Under the pieces are notes generated by a model. The model searched no databases, was not told the DNA's origin, and saw nothing but the letters and a program-made list of their open reading frames with translations. Of a stretch of 64,000 nucleotides of DNA, positions 1 through 7,666 are shown piece after piece. The stretch is taken from assembly GCF_000519265.1 (NCBI RefSeq), contig NZ_KI912608.1:447665-511664 (forward strand). Reading direction: 5' to 3'. The DNA is from Desulfonatronum lacustre DSM 10312 (lineage in GTDB: Bacteria > Desulfobacterota > Desulfovibrionia > Desulfovibrionales > Desulfonatronaceae). Within the stretch, counting starts at the first letter, position 1; the number at the start of each line of letters is the position of its first letter. The translations under genes were made by a program, and so were the position numbers.

Positions 1-552
1 GCCGGACCAGATTTCCATGAACCGCTGGAAGAGCAGGTCGGTCCAGCCGCCGAAATAGCCCTGGACCGCCCCGGCGGCAATGCCGATGACCGTACTGGAA
101 AGGGTCAGGAGCAGGCCGAACAGCACGGAAATCCGAAAGCCATAAATGACCCGGGCCAGCACGTCCCGGCCCTGGTCGTCGGTGCCGAGCCAGTTTTCCC
201 AGCTGGGCGGGGAGGGGGCCGGGACGTCCAGGTTGAAATTCACGGTCTGGTGGCTGTAGGCGATGGGCGGCCAGAGCATCCAGCCCTTTTCCCGGATCAG
301 GTCGGCCACGAACGGGTCGCGATAATAGGCCTCAATGGGGAAGTCCCCGCCAAAGGCGGTTTCCGGATAAACCTGGAAAATTGGGAAGAACCACTGCGCG
401 TCGTAGCGGACCAGGAGCGGCTTTTCATTGGCGATGAAGTCCGCGCCCAGGGTGGTCAGGAACAAGACCAGAAAGATCCACAGCGACCAATACCCGCGCC
501 GGTTCTTCCGGAAATTGGCCCAGCGGCGTTGATTCAGGGGGCTCAGACGCAT
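1..552 (-). CDS. yejE: YejE-type oligopeptide ABC transporter permease (3' part beyond window)
   Basis: The first 184 residues of an inner-membrane permease of the microcin C / oligopeptide ABC importer family. The N-terminus reads MRLSPLNQRRWANFRKNRRG, followed by a hydrophobic segment (YWSLWIFLVLFLTTLG), then a long periplasmic loop with PPSWENWLGTDDQGRDVLAR, the conserved entry to the transport domain in YejE/OppC proteins, and a second membrane segment. It would pair with a YejB permease and a double-ATPase YejF to import peptides. The ATG (550-552) lies 10 bases after the lpxK stop, so the two are probably co-transcribed; no good Shine-Dalgarno is visible. The reading frame stays open to base 1, so the remaining half of the protein is outside the window. 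Confidence 0.9.
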   Translation of the reverse strand, partial: MRLSPLNQRRWANFRKNRRGYWSLWIFLVLFLTTLGADFIANEKPLLVRYDAQWFFPIFQVYPETAFGGDFPIEAYYRDPFVADLIREKGWMLWPPIAYSHQTVNFNLDVPAPSPPSWENWLGTDDQGRDVLARVIYGFRISVLFGLLLTLSSTVIGIAAGAVQGYFGGWTDLLFQRFMEIWSG

Positions 553-562
553 GGGCGGACCA

Positions 563-1645
563 TCATACCTGGGTCAAGCGGCGTTCCAGCCAGTCCTCGA
601 ACCGGGGAGCGTCGGTGGTGAACGGCGCGAATCGGACCGACATGTCCAGGCTCCACCACTGCGGCGCCTGGATCGGCCCTCGGTTCGCCTCCTGTTCCTG
701 GGGCAGTACGTCGCGGATTTTGACGGCGTCCTTGGCCGTGCAGACCAGGTGATCCGTGTTTGCGGTTGCGGCTTTTTGGGCCAGCCGGGCGACGTCCTTG
801 GCGGAAAAGGGATGGTGATCGGCAAAGGCGTCGAAGCGGACCGGCTTGCGGCCCAGGAAGGTTGAAGCCGTGTGCTCCACGGACAACGGGTCGGCCACGC
901 CGCTGAACAGGAGGTAGCGTCCCTCGGCTTGGGAGGGCAGATCATCCCGGCGTTCTCCGGTGCGGAGGTTGGTTAGGAGCAGGGGCAGCGGGGTGAAAAA
1001 AAAGATCGGTTTTTTGTACGTTCCAAGCTGGTGGTCGATCCGTTCCCGTAGGCTGGCGTTCATCATCTTCAGGTCCGGCAGCTTGATCAGGAAGGCGTCC
1101 GCCCGGGACAGAGCGGAGGGGCCTTCGCGCCAGGGGCCGCTGGGCACGACTCTGTTCCAGTCGGTGTCCAGGTCCTGGAGGGTCAGCAGCGCCAAGTTCA
1201 CGTCCCGGGCCACCGCCATGTGCTGCAATCCGTCGTCCAGCAGGAACAGATCCGGTTGCCATGCGTCCCAGGCCCATTTTCCGGCCCGGGCGCGTTTGGG
1301 GTCCACCACGATCCTGGCAGCCGGGTTGGAACGGGCCAGCAGCAATGGCTCGTCACCGGCTTCATGCGGGGAGGCGTCCGATTCGACAAGGAAAGGAAGG
1401 CGGGGAGGATGGGCGCGGTAGCCGCGGGTCAGCAGCACGCATTGCTTGTTGTTCTCCGCGGCCCAATTCAGCAACCAGGCGCAGACCGGGGTCTTGCCCG
1501 TGCCGCCCCAGCGGACGTTGCCCACGCTGATGCAGGGCCGGGGCGGTCGCCATGCGGAGAAAACGCCTCGGACGTAGGCGGCGGCGCGCAGGGCCATCAA
1601 TGCGCGGTACAGCGCGGCAGGTGGGGAGAGGAGACGCATGCGCAA
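563..1645 (-). CDS. lpxK: Tetraacyldisaccharide 4'-kinase
   Basis: A 360-residue LpxK that phosphorylates the 4' position of the lipid A disaccharide at the cytoplasmic face of the inner membrane, the sixth step of the Raetz pathway. It shows the amphipathic N-terminus (LLSPPAALYRALMALRAA), the Walker A loop GNVRWGGTGKTP at about residues 42-53, the LTRGYRA motif after it, and LFLLDDGLQH, the Walker B-like segment typical of LpxK. Length matches the family. It proves an LPS-bearing outer membrane. It sits between fabI upstream and yejE downstream on the same strand. A 109 bp hairpin repeat separates it from fabI, so it may have its own transcript. Confidence 0.95.
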   Translation of the reverse strand: MRMRLLSPPAALYRALMALRAAAYVRGVFSAWRPPRPCISVGNVRWGGTGKTPVCAWLLNWAAENNKQCVLLTRGYRAHPPRLPFLVESDASPHEAGDEPLLLARSNPAARIVVDPKRARAGKWAWDAWQPDLFLLDDGLQHMAVARDVNLALLTLQDLDTDWNRVVPSGPWREGPSALSRADAFLIKLPDLKMMNASLRERIDHQLGTYKKPIFFFTPLPLLLTNLRTGERRDDLPSQAEGRYLLFSGVADPLSVEHTASTFLGRKPVRFDAFADHHPFSAKDVARLAQKAATANTDHLVCTAKDAVKIRDVLPQEQEANRGPIQAPQWWSLDMSVRFAPFTTDAPRFEDWLERRLTQV

Positions 1646-1663
1646 TAGCTCAGTATGGCCGGG

Positions 1664-1772
1664 AAAATCGTGCTCGTGTTCAGCCGGTTGCGGTGTTCGG
1701 AATCGATTTCGATTTCGATTGCGATTGCGATTTCGATAAGGAACACCGCTTTATTGAGCACGAGCACGATTT
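1664..1772. repeat. Family B hexamer hairpin element, copy B1
   Basis: This sequence between fabI and lpxK is bounded by a perfect 14-base inverted repeat, AAATCGTGCTCGTG at 1665-1678 and its complement at 1759-1772. Nested inside is GCGGTGTTC (1690-1698) paired with GAACACCGC (1741-1749). The loop is a run of the hexamer CGATTT with occasional CGATTG. Other copies of the hexamer array occur near 42.8 kb, 46.3 kb and 57.2 kb. In the fabI-lpxK spacer it could act as an mRNA stabiliser or attenuator; that role is inference. Confidence 0.8.
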
Positions 1773-1790
1773 GAGATCGTGGACCAGGTG

Positions 1791-2555
1791 TCACATGCCC
1801 ATGATGTTATAGCCGGCGTCCACGTAGATGGTTTCTCCGGTGATGCAGGTGGAAAAGTCCGAGGCCAGGAACAAGGCCAGACCGGCGGCGTCTTCCTGGG
1901 TCACGTTGCGCTTCAGGGGCGCGCGGTCCTCGACGTGCTTGAAGATCTGCTTCATCCCGGAGATGCCCGAGGAGGCCAGGGTTTTCAGCGGGCCGGAGCT
2001 GATGGCGTTGACCCGGACCCCGCGCGCGCCCATGTCCACGGACAGATAGCGGACGCTGGCCTCCAGGGCGGCCTTGGCCACGCCCATGACGTTGTAGTTG
2101 GGAATGACCTTTTCCGCGCCGTAGTAGCTCAGCGCCATGACCGACCCGCCCTCGGACATCTGGGGCTCGAAGGCCTTGCACAGGGTCACCAGGGAGTAGC
2201 AGGACACGTCCAAGGCCAGGGCGAAGCCGGCGCGGGAGGTGTCCACGTAGCGTCCGGCCAAGTCGTCCCGGTTGGCGAAGGCCACGGAATGGACCAGGAT
2301 GTCCACGCCGCCCCATTTTTCGGCGACAATCTGGGCAGCGGAGGCGATTTCCTCGTCCTTGGTCACGTCGCAGGGAAAAATGAAGTCCCCGCCCAACTCC
2401 TCGTTGATGGGCTCAACCCGTTTGCGGATGGCGGCGTTGACGAAGTTCAGGGCGATGGACGCGCCCTGATTCTTGAAGATCTTGGCGATGGCGTAGGCGA
2501 TGCTGCGATCGTTGGCCACGCCAAAGATCAGTGCCTTTTTTCCGGATACGAGCAT
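1791..2555 (-). CDS. fabI: Enoyl-[acyl-carrier-protein] reductase (NADH)
   Basis: A 254-residue short-chain dehydrogenase that reduces trans-2-enoyl-ACP in the last step of each fatty-acid elongation cycle. FabI features are the N-terminal cofactor site GKKALIFGVANDRSIAYAIA (residues 5-24), the LVHSVAFA strand, and the catalytic Y-x6-K pair Tyr154/Lys161 in NYNVMGVAKAALEASVRYLS. Although an open frame extends upstream into purC, the start chosen here (ATG at 2553-2555) is preceded by GGAG at ideal spacing and gives the standard FabI N-terminus. It lies 67 bases downstream of purC. Confidence 0.96.
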   Translation of the reverse strand: MLVSGKKALIFGVANDRSIAYAIAKIFKNQGASIALNFVNAAIRKRVEPINEELGGDFIFPCDVTKDEEIASAAQIVAEKWGGVDILVHSVAFANRDDLAGRYVDTSRAGFALALDVSCYSLVTLCKAFEPQMSEGGSVMALSYYGAEKVIPNYNVMGVAKAALEASVRYLSVDMGARGVRVNAISSGPLKTLASSGISGMKQIFKHVEDRAPLKRNVTQEDAAGLALFLASDFSTCITGETIYVDAGYNIMGM

Positions 2556-2622
2556 GCGAGTCTCCTTTGATGGTGTTCGCGGGACCGAAAGAATATTCAG
2601 GGAAAGGTTATTGGGAGATGGG

Positions 2623-3522
2623 TCAGGGAAGTTCCAGCCGTTGGCCGGTGAGCATGGCGTAGGCGTCCAGGTAGCGGTCCCGGGTCTGCTCAACGACGTC
2701 CGGGGGCAGGTTCGGGCCGGGCGCTTTTTTGTTCCAGCCGCTTTTGGTCAGCCAGTCCCGCAGGTATTGTTTGTCGAAGCTGGGCTGGGAATGGCCCGGA
2801 GCGTAGCCCTTCTGGGGCCAGAACCGGGAGGAGTCCGGGGTCAGGACTTCGTCGATGAGCAACAGCTCGTCGCCCACGAGACCGAACTCGAACTTGGTGT
2901 CCGCGATGATCAGGCCCAGGCCTTTGGCGTATTCCCGAGCCTGGGAGTAGATGTCCAGGGAAATGCGCTCCACGGCGGCGAACCGCTCCTGCCCCAGGAG
3001 TTCCGCGGCCTTGGCCACGGAGATGTTCTCATCGTGTTCGCCCACCTCGGCCTTGGTGGAGGGGGTGAACAGCGGTGGGATCAGTTCCTGGGATTCCTGG
3101 AGCCCCGAGGGGAGTTGGTGCCCGCAGACCATGCCGGTGTCCTGGTAGTCCTTCCAGCCGGAGCCGGTGATGTAGCCGCGCACGATGCACTCCACCGGCA
3201 GCGGGGCCGCCTTGCGGACCAGCACGGACCGACCTTCCAGTTGGTCCGCATAGGGGTGCAGGGCCTTGGGAAAGTCGGCGACATCGGCGGCCAGGAGATG
3301 GTTGGGGACAACGGCGCGCATCCGATCCATCCAGAACAGGGTGATTTTGTTCAAGACCACGCCCTTGTAAGGGATCGGATCGGGCAGGACCACGTCGAAG
3401 GCGGACATCCGGTCCGTGGTTACGATGAGCAGGGTGTCCGCTGAGACTTCGTAGATGTCTCGAACCTTGCCGCGGGAGAGCAGCTTAATTTCAGGCAGGG
3501 ATGTTTGACTGAGGATTTTCAT
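2623..3522 (-). CDS. purC: Phosphoribosylaminoimidazole-succinocarboxamide synthase
   Basis: A 299-residue SAICAR synthetase that ligates aspartate to CAIR using ATP in de novo purine synthesis. The N-terminal SRGKVRDIYEV glycine-rich nucleotide loop, the DRMSAFDVVLPDPIPYKG signature, VECIVRGYITGSGWKDY, and the C-terminal LIDEVLTPDSSRFW motif (ATP/metal ligands) are all present. Length is that of the eukaryote/Desulfovibrio-like class (about 300) rather than the 237-residue E. coli form. It follows hisD after a 199-base gap and precedes fabI, a mixed housekeeping cluster with no shared pathway. Confidence 0.96.
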   Translation of the reverse strand: MKILSQTSLPEIKLLSRGKVRDIYEVSADTLLIVTTDRMSAFDVVLPDPIPYKGVVLNKITLFWMDRMRAVVPNHLLAADVADFPKALHPYADQLEGRSVLVRKAAPLPVECIVRGYITGSGWKDYQDTGMVCGHQLPSGLQESQELIPPLFTPSTKAEVGEHDENISVAKAAELLGQERFAAVERISLDIYSQAREYAKGLGLIIADTKFEFGLVGDELLLIDEVLTPDSSRFWPQKGYAPGHSQPSFDKQYLRDWLTKSGWNKKAPGPNLPPDVVEQTRDRYLDAYAMLTGQRLELP

Positions 3523-3721
3523 GGTTTTCCGCGATCAGTGGGTTGGGGTTGATGGGCGTTCTTCTTGGTGATTCACGGGCAATACATTGTTGGCGGGAAG
3601 AAAAAAGTCAACTCTTGTCACTCCAAGCACTTGATCCGTCAGTCCGCATGCGTGACGATTTTGGAGCAGTTGCCTCCGTGATTCGGCATTTTGGATGACG
3701 GAGTGCCTGCCTAATGGCGGT

Positions 3722-5023
3722 TCAGCCTCTTTGTAGAACCGAGCGGGCGTGGGCGTCCAGCCCTTCCAGCGTCGCCAGTCGGGCCACGGCCGGGCCGTGT
3801 TCGGCGACATACGCGCACGACGTGGCGATTATGTTGGATTTCTTGATGAAGTTGTCCACGGAAAGGCCGGAAGTGAAGCGAGCCGTGCCCATGGTGGGCA
3901 GGACGTGATTTGGTCCGGCGAAGTAGTCGCCGATGGGTTCCGGGCAGTGATGGCCCATGAATACGGCCCCGGCGTTGCGGATCAGTCCCAGAAGCCGCCA
4001 GGGATCGTCCACGCACAGTTCCAGGTGTTCCGGGGCCAGAAGGTTGATCAACTCCGTGCCGACACGAATGTCGGGCACGAGGATCAGGGCGCCCCAGTCA
4101 GCCAGGGATTGCGCGGCGGTTTCCGAACGCGGGAGTTCCGCCAATTGCCTGGAGAGCGCGGCCTTGACGTTGTCCAGGAGCGACTGGCTGTCGGAGACGA
4201 GGATGGAGGCGGCCAGGGGGTCGTGTTCGGCCTGGGAGAGCATGTCAGCGGCCACCCATTCGGGATTGGCGGAAGCGTCGGCCAGGATGGCGATCTCGCT
4301 GGGCCCGGCGATCATGTCGATGCCAACCTGGCCCACCAGCAGGCGCTTGGCCGTGGTCACGTAGATGTTGCCCGGCCCGGCGATGACGTCCACCGCCGGT
4401 ACCGTCCCGGTGCCGAAGGCCAAAGCGGCCACGGCCCAGGCGCTGCCCAGGCGGTAGACCTCGGTGATGCCCAGCAGGGCCGCGGTGGCCAGGATATAGG
4501 CGTCCAGGGTCCCATCGGCCCGGGGCGGGGAAACCGCGGCCACGGCGTCCACTCCGGCCACCTGGGCCGGAACGGCGTTCATGATCAGGCTGGAAATCAA
4601 GGGCGTGGTCCCGCCCTGGCCCCCGGGAACATACAGGCCCACCCGCTCCACGGGCCGAACCATCTGGCCGAGGATGGTTCCGTCCGGCTTGGTCTGGAAC
4701 CAGGAGCGTTGGACCTGCTGCTCATGAAAACCGCGCACATTGCCGATGGCGGCTTCCAGGATGGCGACGTCTTCCGAAGGGATGGAGGCCAGGGCCGCGG
4801 ACAGATCGGCCTCTGGAACGCGGATCATATCCGCCTGAAAGTCGGGGCAGTCAAAGCGGCGGGTGTAGTCGACCAGGGCCTCGTCCCCTTGTTCCCGGAC
4901 CTGGGTTAAAATGTCGCGAACCCGTTGTTCCATGGAGAGATCCGGACTCCAACGCCCCTTGAGCCAATCATTCAAGGCCCGCCAGTCGTCCTTCGAGGCA
5001 TAGCGTAATTCACGGCACGGCAA
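3722..5023 (-). CDS. hisD: Histidinol dehydrogenase
   Basis: A 433-residue zinc enzyme that oxidises L-histidinol to L-histidine in two NAD-dependent steps. Visible family motifs are VERVGLYVPGGQGGTTPLIS, the VIAGPGNIYVTTAKRLL and DMIAGPSEIAILAD stretches, and the HCPEPIGDYFAGPNHVLPT segment with the catalytic and zinc-binding histidines. The start appears to be TTG at 5021-5023, with AAGGAG eight bases upstream; no ATG fits this frame. Like many bacterial hisD genes outside the his operon, it has no other his gene as a neighbour here. Confidence 0.95.
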   Translation of the reverse strand: MPCRELRYASKDDWRALNDWLKGRWSPDLSMEQRVRDILTQVREQGDEALVDYTRRFDCPDFQADMIRVPEADLSAALASIPSEDVAILEAAIGNVRGFHEQQVQRSWFQTKPDGTILGQMVRPVERVGLYVPGGQGGTTPLISSLIMNAVPAQVAGVDAVAAVSPPRADGTLDAYILATAALLGITEVYRLGSAWAVAALAFGTGTVPAVDVIAGPGNIYVTTAKRLLVGQVGIDMIAGPSEIAILADASANPEWVAADMLSQAEHDPLAASILVSDSQSLLDNVKAALSRQLAELPRSETAAQSLADWGALILVPDIRVGTELINLLAPEHLELCVDDPWRLLGLIRNAGAVFMGHHCPEPIGDYFAGPNHVLPTMGTARFTSGLSVDNFIKKSNIIATSCAYVAEHGPAVARLATLEGLDAHARSVLQRG

Positions 5024-5174
5024 AATGGTGCTCCTTCATGTGGTTGAAAAAAGTATGGGCAAGTATTCGCGTATGCGCATCGGACAAAAGATGGAGGCGT
5101 GAAGCAACGCGGTAAGCGGTTTGAATCGCGGTGGAGGAGGCAGTATGGTCAGTTGGTTGAAGAGGGGCAGCATG

Positions 5175-5387
5175 TCAGACAAGTTTTTTGAACTCGTCAA
5201 CCGTCAACCCCGCATCCCTGATAATTCCGCCCATGGTGAAGGCATCCACGGGATTTGCGCGAGGGATGGTCAGAATCCTCTCGCCGTTGGTCATGGTGAT
5301 ATGTTTTCTTGTTCGAACAACCCGGAAGCCGCATTTTTCAAAAGCTTTAACGGCTCGTTGGTGGTTGATCCCGGCAAGTTTAGGCAT
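5175..5387 (-). CDS. hicA: HicA-family mRNA interferase toxin
   Basis: A 70-residue YcfA/HicA protein of the double-stranded RNA-binding fold. HicA toxins cleave mRNA and are neutralised by HicB. The catalytic histidine sits in the typical strand context (RTRKHITMTNGERILTIPRA), followed by TMGGIIRDAGLTVDEFKKL, which matches the family's C-terminal helix. The gene overlaps the end of the preceding hicB-like gene by eight bases, so the order is antitoxin first, the reverse of the canonical E. coli arrangement. The pair lies between hisD and the terminator of the Mrp operon. Confidence 0.88.
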   Translation of the reverse strand: MPKLAGINHQRAVKAFEKCGFRVVRTRKHITMTNGERILTIPRANPVDAFTMGGIIRDAGLTVDEFKKLV

Positions 5388-5580
5388 GAGCGACTTCTAC
5401 GTACCGTACTTCCTTTTCCGCGGACAGCAAGTCCATGACATGAACATAGTCCTCAATGGCTTCCTTGATATTCTCAAGGGCTTCTTCTTCCGTGGCCCCT
5501 TGCGACCAGCACCCTGGGAGGCCGGGCACCCGAACGGAATATCCTTCATCGGTTTTTTGGATATTTACGGAATATCTCAT
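5380..5580 (-). CDS. hicB: HicB-family antitoxin
   Basis: A 66-residue HicB-like partial RNase H-fold protein. The pattern MRYSVNIQKTDEGYSVRVPG, then PGCWSQGATEEEALENIKEA, is the hallmark of the family. It lacks a C-terminal DNA-binding extension, so autoregulation would need another factor or the complex with HicA. Its stop codon overlaps hicA by eight bases, implying coupled translation. Confidence 0.88.
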   Translation of the reverse strand: MRYSVNIQKTDEGYSVRVPGLPGCWSQGATEEEALENIKEAIEDYVHVMDLLSAEKEVRYVEVAHA

Positions 5581-5629
5581 GTAACGTCCTTTTTCGGCTG
5601 GCTGTGCCCTCTGTGAAGAGTCGGACTTG

Positions 5630-5663
5630 AAAAAACAAACGGGCTTCTTTTACGAAGCCCGCT
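5630..5663 (-). terminator. Rho-independent terminator of the first Mrp operon
   Basis: On the minus strand, GCGGGCTTC, a six-base loop, GAAGCCCGT, then a T-rich tail (TTGTTTTTT). It begins 32 bases after the stop codon of the last Mrp gene at 5695 and is oriented to end that transcript before hicBA. Confidence 0.9.
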
Positions 5664-5694
5664 TGGTGAGGTCAATGTTTGCGGATGGAGGGCA

Positions 5695-7425
5695 TCAGCG
5701 CCAGAGGCTCCAGGCTGCTACGGCAACCGTGACCAGCAGGGTCAGGGTGATGGGCGTGCTCAAGGGCTGACGGTCGGCGTCCGCGTCGAAGTCGCGCAAC
5801 GGTCGATGCAGGGTACGCAAAACATGCATGGGGTCCGAGGAAAGGAAGGATACGAAGTCGGCGAAGCGGAAGCTCAGTCGTTCCGCGGTGTCGAAGAAGA
5901 CGTTCACCCAGCCGATGAAGAACCGGCGCAGGTACGGGGCCAAGCGGCGATAGAACCAGTCCACGTCCAGGGAGATCTTGTCCTTGGGCGTCAGCTTGGC
6001 CCGGACCAGCCAGAACCCGAGGAACGTGAAGATCAGGATCTGAGTGGTTTCCACCAGCAATGGGATGGCGAACGGGGTGAAGTCCATGAAATAGGGCAGT
6101 TCGGCATAGAGCAGCCCGGGAAAGACGCCGTAGATCACGCAGAGCACGGCCACGCCGGTCATGGCCGCGAACATGCCCGTGGGGATGGGCCGCAGCTGGG
6201 CGTGGTGCGTTTTCTCTTCATGGAACCAAGTATAGTAGGGCAGCTTGATGCCGACGGAGAGAAACGTGCCCACGGAAGCGAAGATGAGCAGGAACTTCAC
6301 GGCGTAGGCGGAGCTTTCCCCGGCCGCGGTGATGATCATGGTCTTGCTGATAAAGCCCATGAACAGCGGAAAGCCGGAGATGGACAGAGCCCCGACCATG
6401 TACAGGACCAGGACCCATTTCATCCGCGACGCCAGGGCTCCCAACTCGCTGAGCTTGCTGGTGCCCGCTGCGTAGAGCACGGCGCCGGTGGCCATGAACA
6501 TCAGGGTCTTATACAGGATATTGCTGAAGGCAAAGGCCGCGGCGCCGTTGAGGGCCAATTCCGTGCCGATGCCCACGGCGGCGATCATGTATCCGACCTG
6601 GCTGATGATATGGTAGGAGAGAATTGCCCGAATATCGTTGGCCAAAAACGCGTAACTCACGCCCCAGAGGGCCATGGCCACGCCCATGATCATCAGGATC
6701 GGCCAGCCGGGAAAGAGGACGATGGCCACGTAGACCGCGACCTTGGTGGTGAAGGCGCTGAGAACGCAGGCTCCGGTGATGGTCGCCTTGGGATAGGCGT
6801 CCGGCAGCCAGGCATGCAGGGGGACCATGGCCGCGTTGATCATCACGCCGAAGAACATCAGCCAGGCGGCCAGGGATTCACCGGGAGCGAATCCACTTTC
6901 AGGCAACAAGAGCGAGCCGGTGGACTGGGCGTGGACGATGATTCCCGCCAGCAGGAGACTCCCGCCGAACAGGTGGTACAGCAGGTAGCGCATACCGGCC
7001 TGCTGGGAGGACTTGGTGCGCTGCGCCCAGATCAGATAGGTGGAACCGGCGGCCATGATTTCCCAGCAGACCAGCAGGGTGAAGAAGTCGCCGCAAAAGG
7101 TCACGCCCAGGGCGCCGCCGGCGTACAGCAGGGCCGCGGCCTGTTGCCCGGTTTCGCGCATGTGCAGGGCGTACACCCCGCAGAAAAAGGCGATCAGGGC
7201 GAAGATGATCCCAAAGACCCGACTGAGCTGGGTGACCTGGAGGACCACCAACTCGTAATGGGCAAAGGGCATGGTGACCACGGTTCCCAGGGGAATGGTC
7301 AGGATGAGGATCAACGCGGCGATGGGGAATGCCAGGAAGGCCGCGGGCCGGGCGTTCTTGGGCAACAGGGGCAGGATGATCAGCCCCAGCCACATGACGA
7401 GAACCGGAGGCAGTTCAATGGGCAT
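5695..7425 (-). CDS. Proton-translocating antiporter-like subunit (NuoL/M/N-MrpD family), third in operon
   Basis: A 576-residue polytopic membrane protein of the Mrp/NADH-dehydrogenase antiporter superfamily (PF00361). The core motif around residues 200-235 contains PLHAWLPDAYPKATITGACV, including the conserved channel histidine and the lysine-bearing helix SAFTTKVAVYV, and a second HIISQVGYMIAAVGIGTELA helix matches the second half-channel. After residue about 470 there is an extra amphipathic stretch and a final membrane helix (TLTLLVTVAVAAWSLW), recalling the lateral helix of NuoL/MrpA. It is the last gene of the operon and overlaps the preceding small gene by 11 bases. It most resembles the 498-residue subunit of the same operon. 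Confidence 0.9.
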   Translation of the reverse strand: MPIELPPVLVMWLGLIILPLLPKNARPAAFLAFPIAALILILTIPLGTVVTMPFAHYELVVLQVTQLSRVFGIIFALIAFFCGVYALHMRETGQQAAALLYAGGALGVTFCGDFFTLLVCWEIMAAGSTYLIWAQRTKSSQQAGMRYLLYHLFGGSLLLAGIIVHAQSTGSLLLPESGFAPGESLAAWLMFFGVMINAAMVPLHAWLPDAYPKATITGACVLSAFTTKVAVYVAIVLFPGWPILMIMGVAMALWGVSYAFLANDIRAILSYHIISQVGYMIAAVGIGTELALNGAAAFAFSNILYKTLMFMATGAVLYAAGTSKLSELGALASRMKWVLVLYMVGALSISGFPLFMGFISKTMIITAAGESSAYAVKFLLIFASVGTFLSVGIKLPYYTWFHEEKTHHAQLRPIPTGMFAAMTGVAVLCVIYGVFPGLLYAELPYFMDFTPFAIPLLVETTQILIFTFLGFWLVRAKLTPKDKISLDVDWFYRRLAPYLRRFFIGWVNVFFDTAERLSFRFADFVSFLSSDPMHVLRTLHRPLRDFDADADRQPLSTPITLTLLVTVAVAAWSLWR

Positions 7426-7666
7426 TGGTGTTCACTTCCTGATCGGTATCTTGGTCTTGCTGAAGAGCGTCATAGTAGTTGGGCTTCTGGGCGATGAACA
7501 GGTTCGCGCAGAATTTGGCCACGAATATGAGCACAAGGCTGCCGGCGAACCCAAATACGGCGAAAAAGCCGGGAATGGCTTCCCACCAGTAATGGTGTTC
7601 GATGAATTGGCCAATGACCGAAAGCAAGGTGAGGCCGAGTAGAACGATCCAGTGCCACTTTTTCAT
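7415..7666 (-). CDS. Small two-helix membrane protein of the Mrp operon
   Basis: 83 residues with two predicted membrane helices (WIVLLGLTLLSVIGQFI and FFAVFGFAGSLVLIFVAKF) and a charged C-terminus rich in Asp and Gln. I do not recognise a characterised family member. It overlaps the flanking antiporter genes by 4 and 11 bases, so it is probably a fixed accessory subunit of the complex. The equivalent position in the second Mrp operon of this window has no counterpart. Confidence 0.75.
   Translation of the reverse strand: MKKWHWIVLLGLTLLSVIGQFIEHHYWWEAIPGFFAVFGFAGSLVLIFVAKFCANLFIAQKPNYYDALQQDQDTDQEVNTNAH

Noticed and set aside
2555-2693. An extended N-terminus for FabI reading back from 2693.
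   Set aside because: The extra 46 codons overlap purC, are Pro/Thr-rich, and the internal ATG has an ideal GGAG and the family N-terminus.
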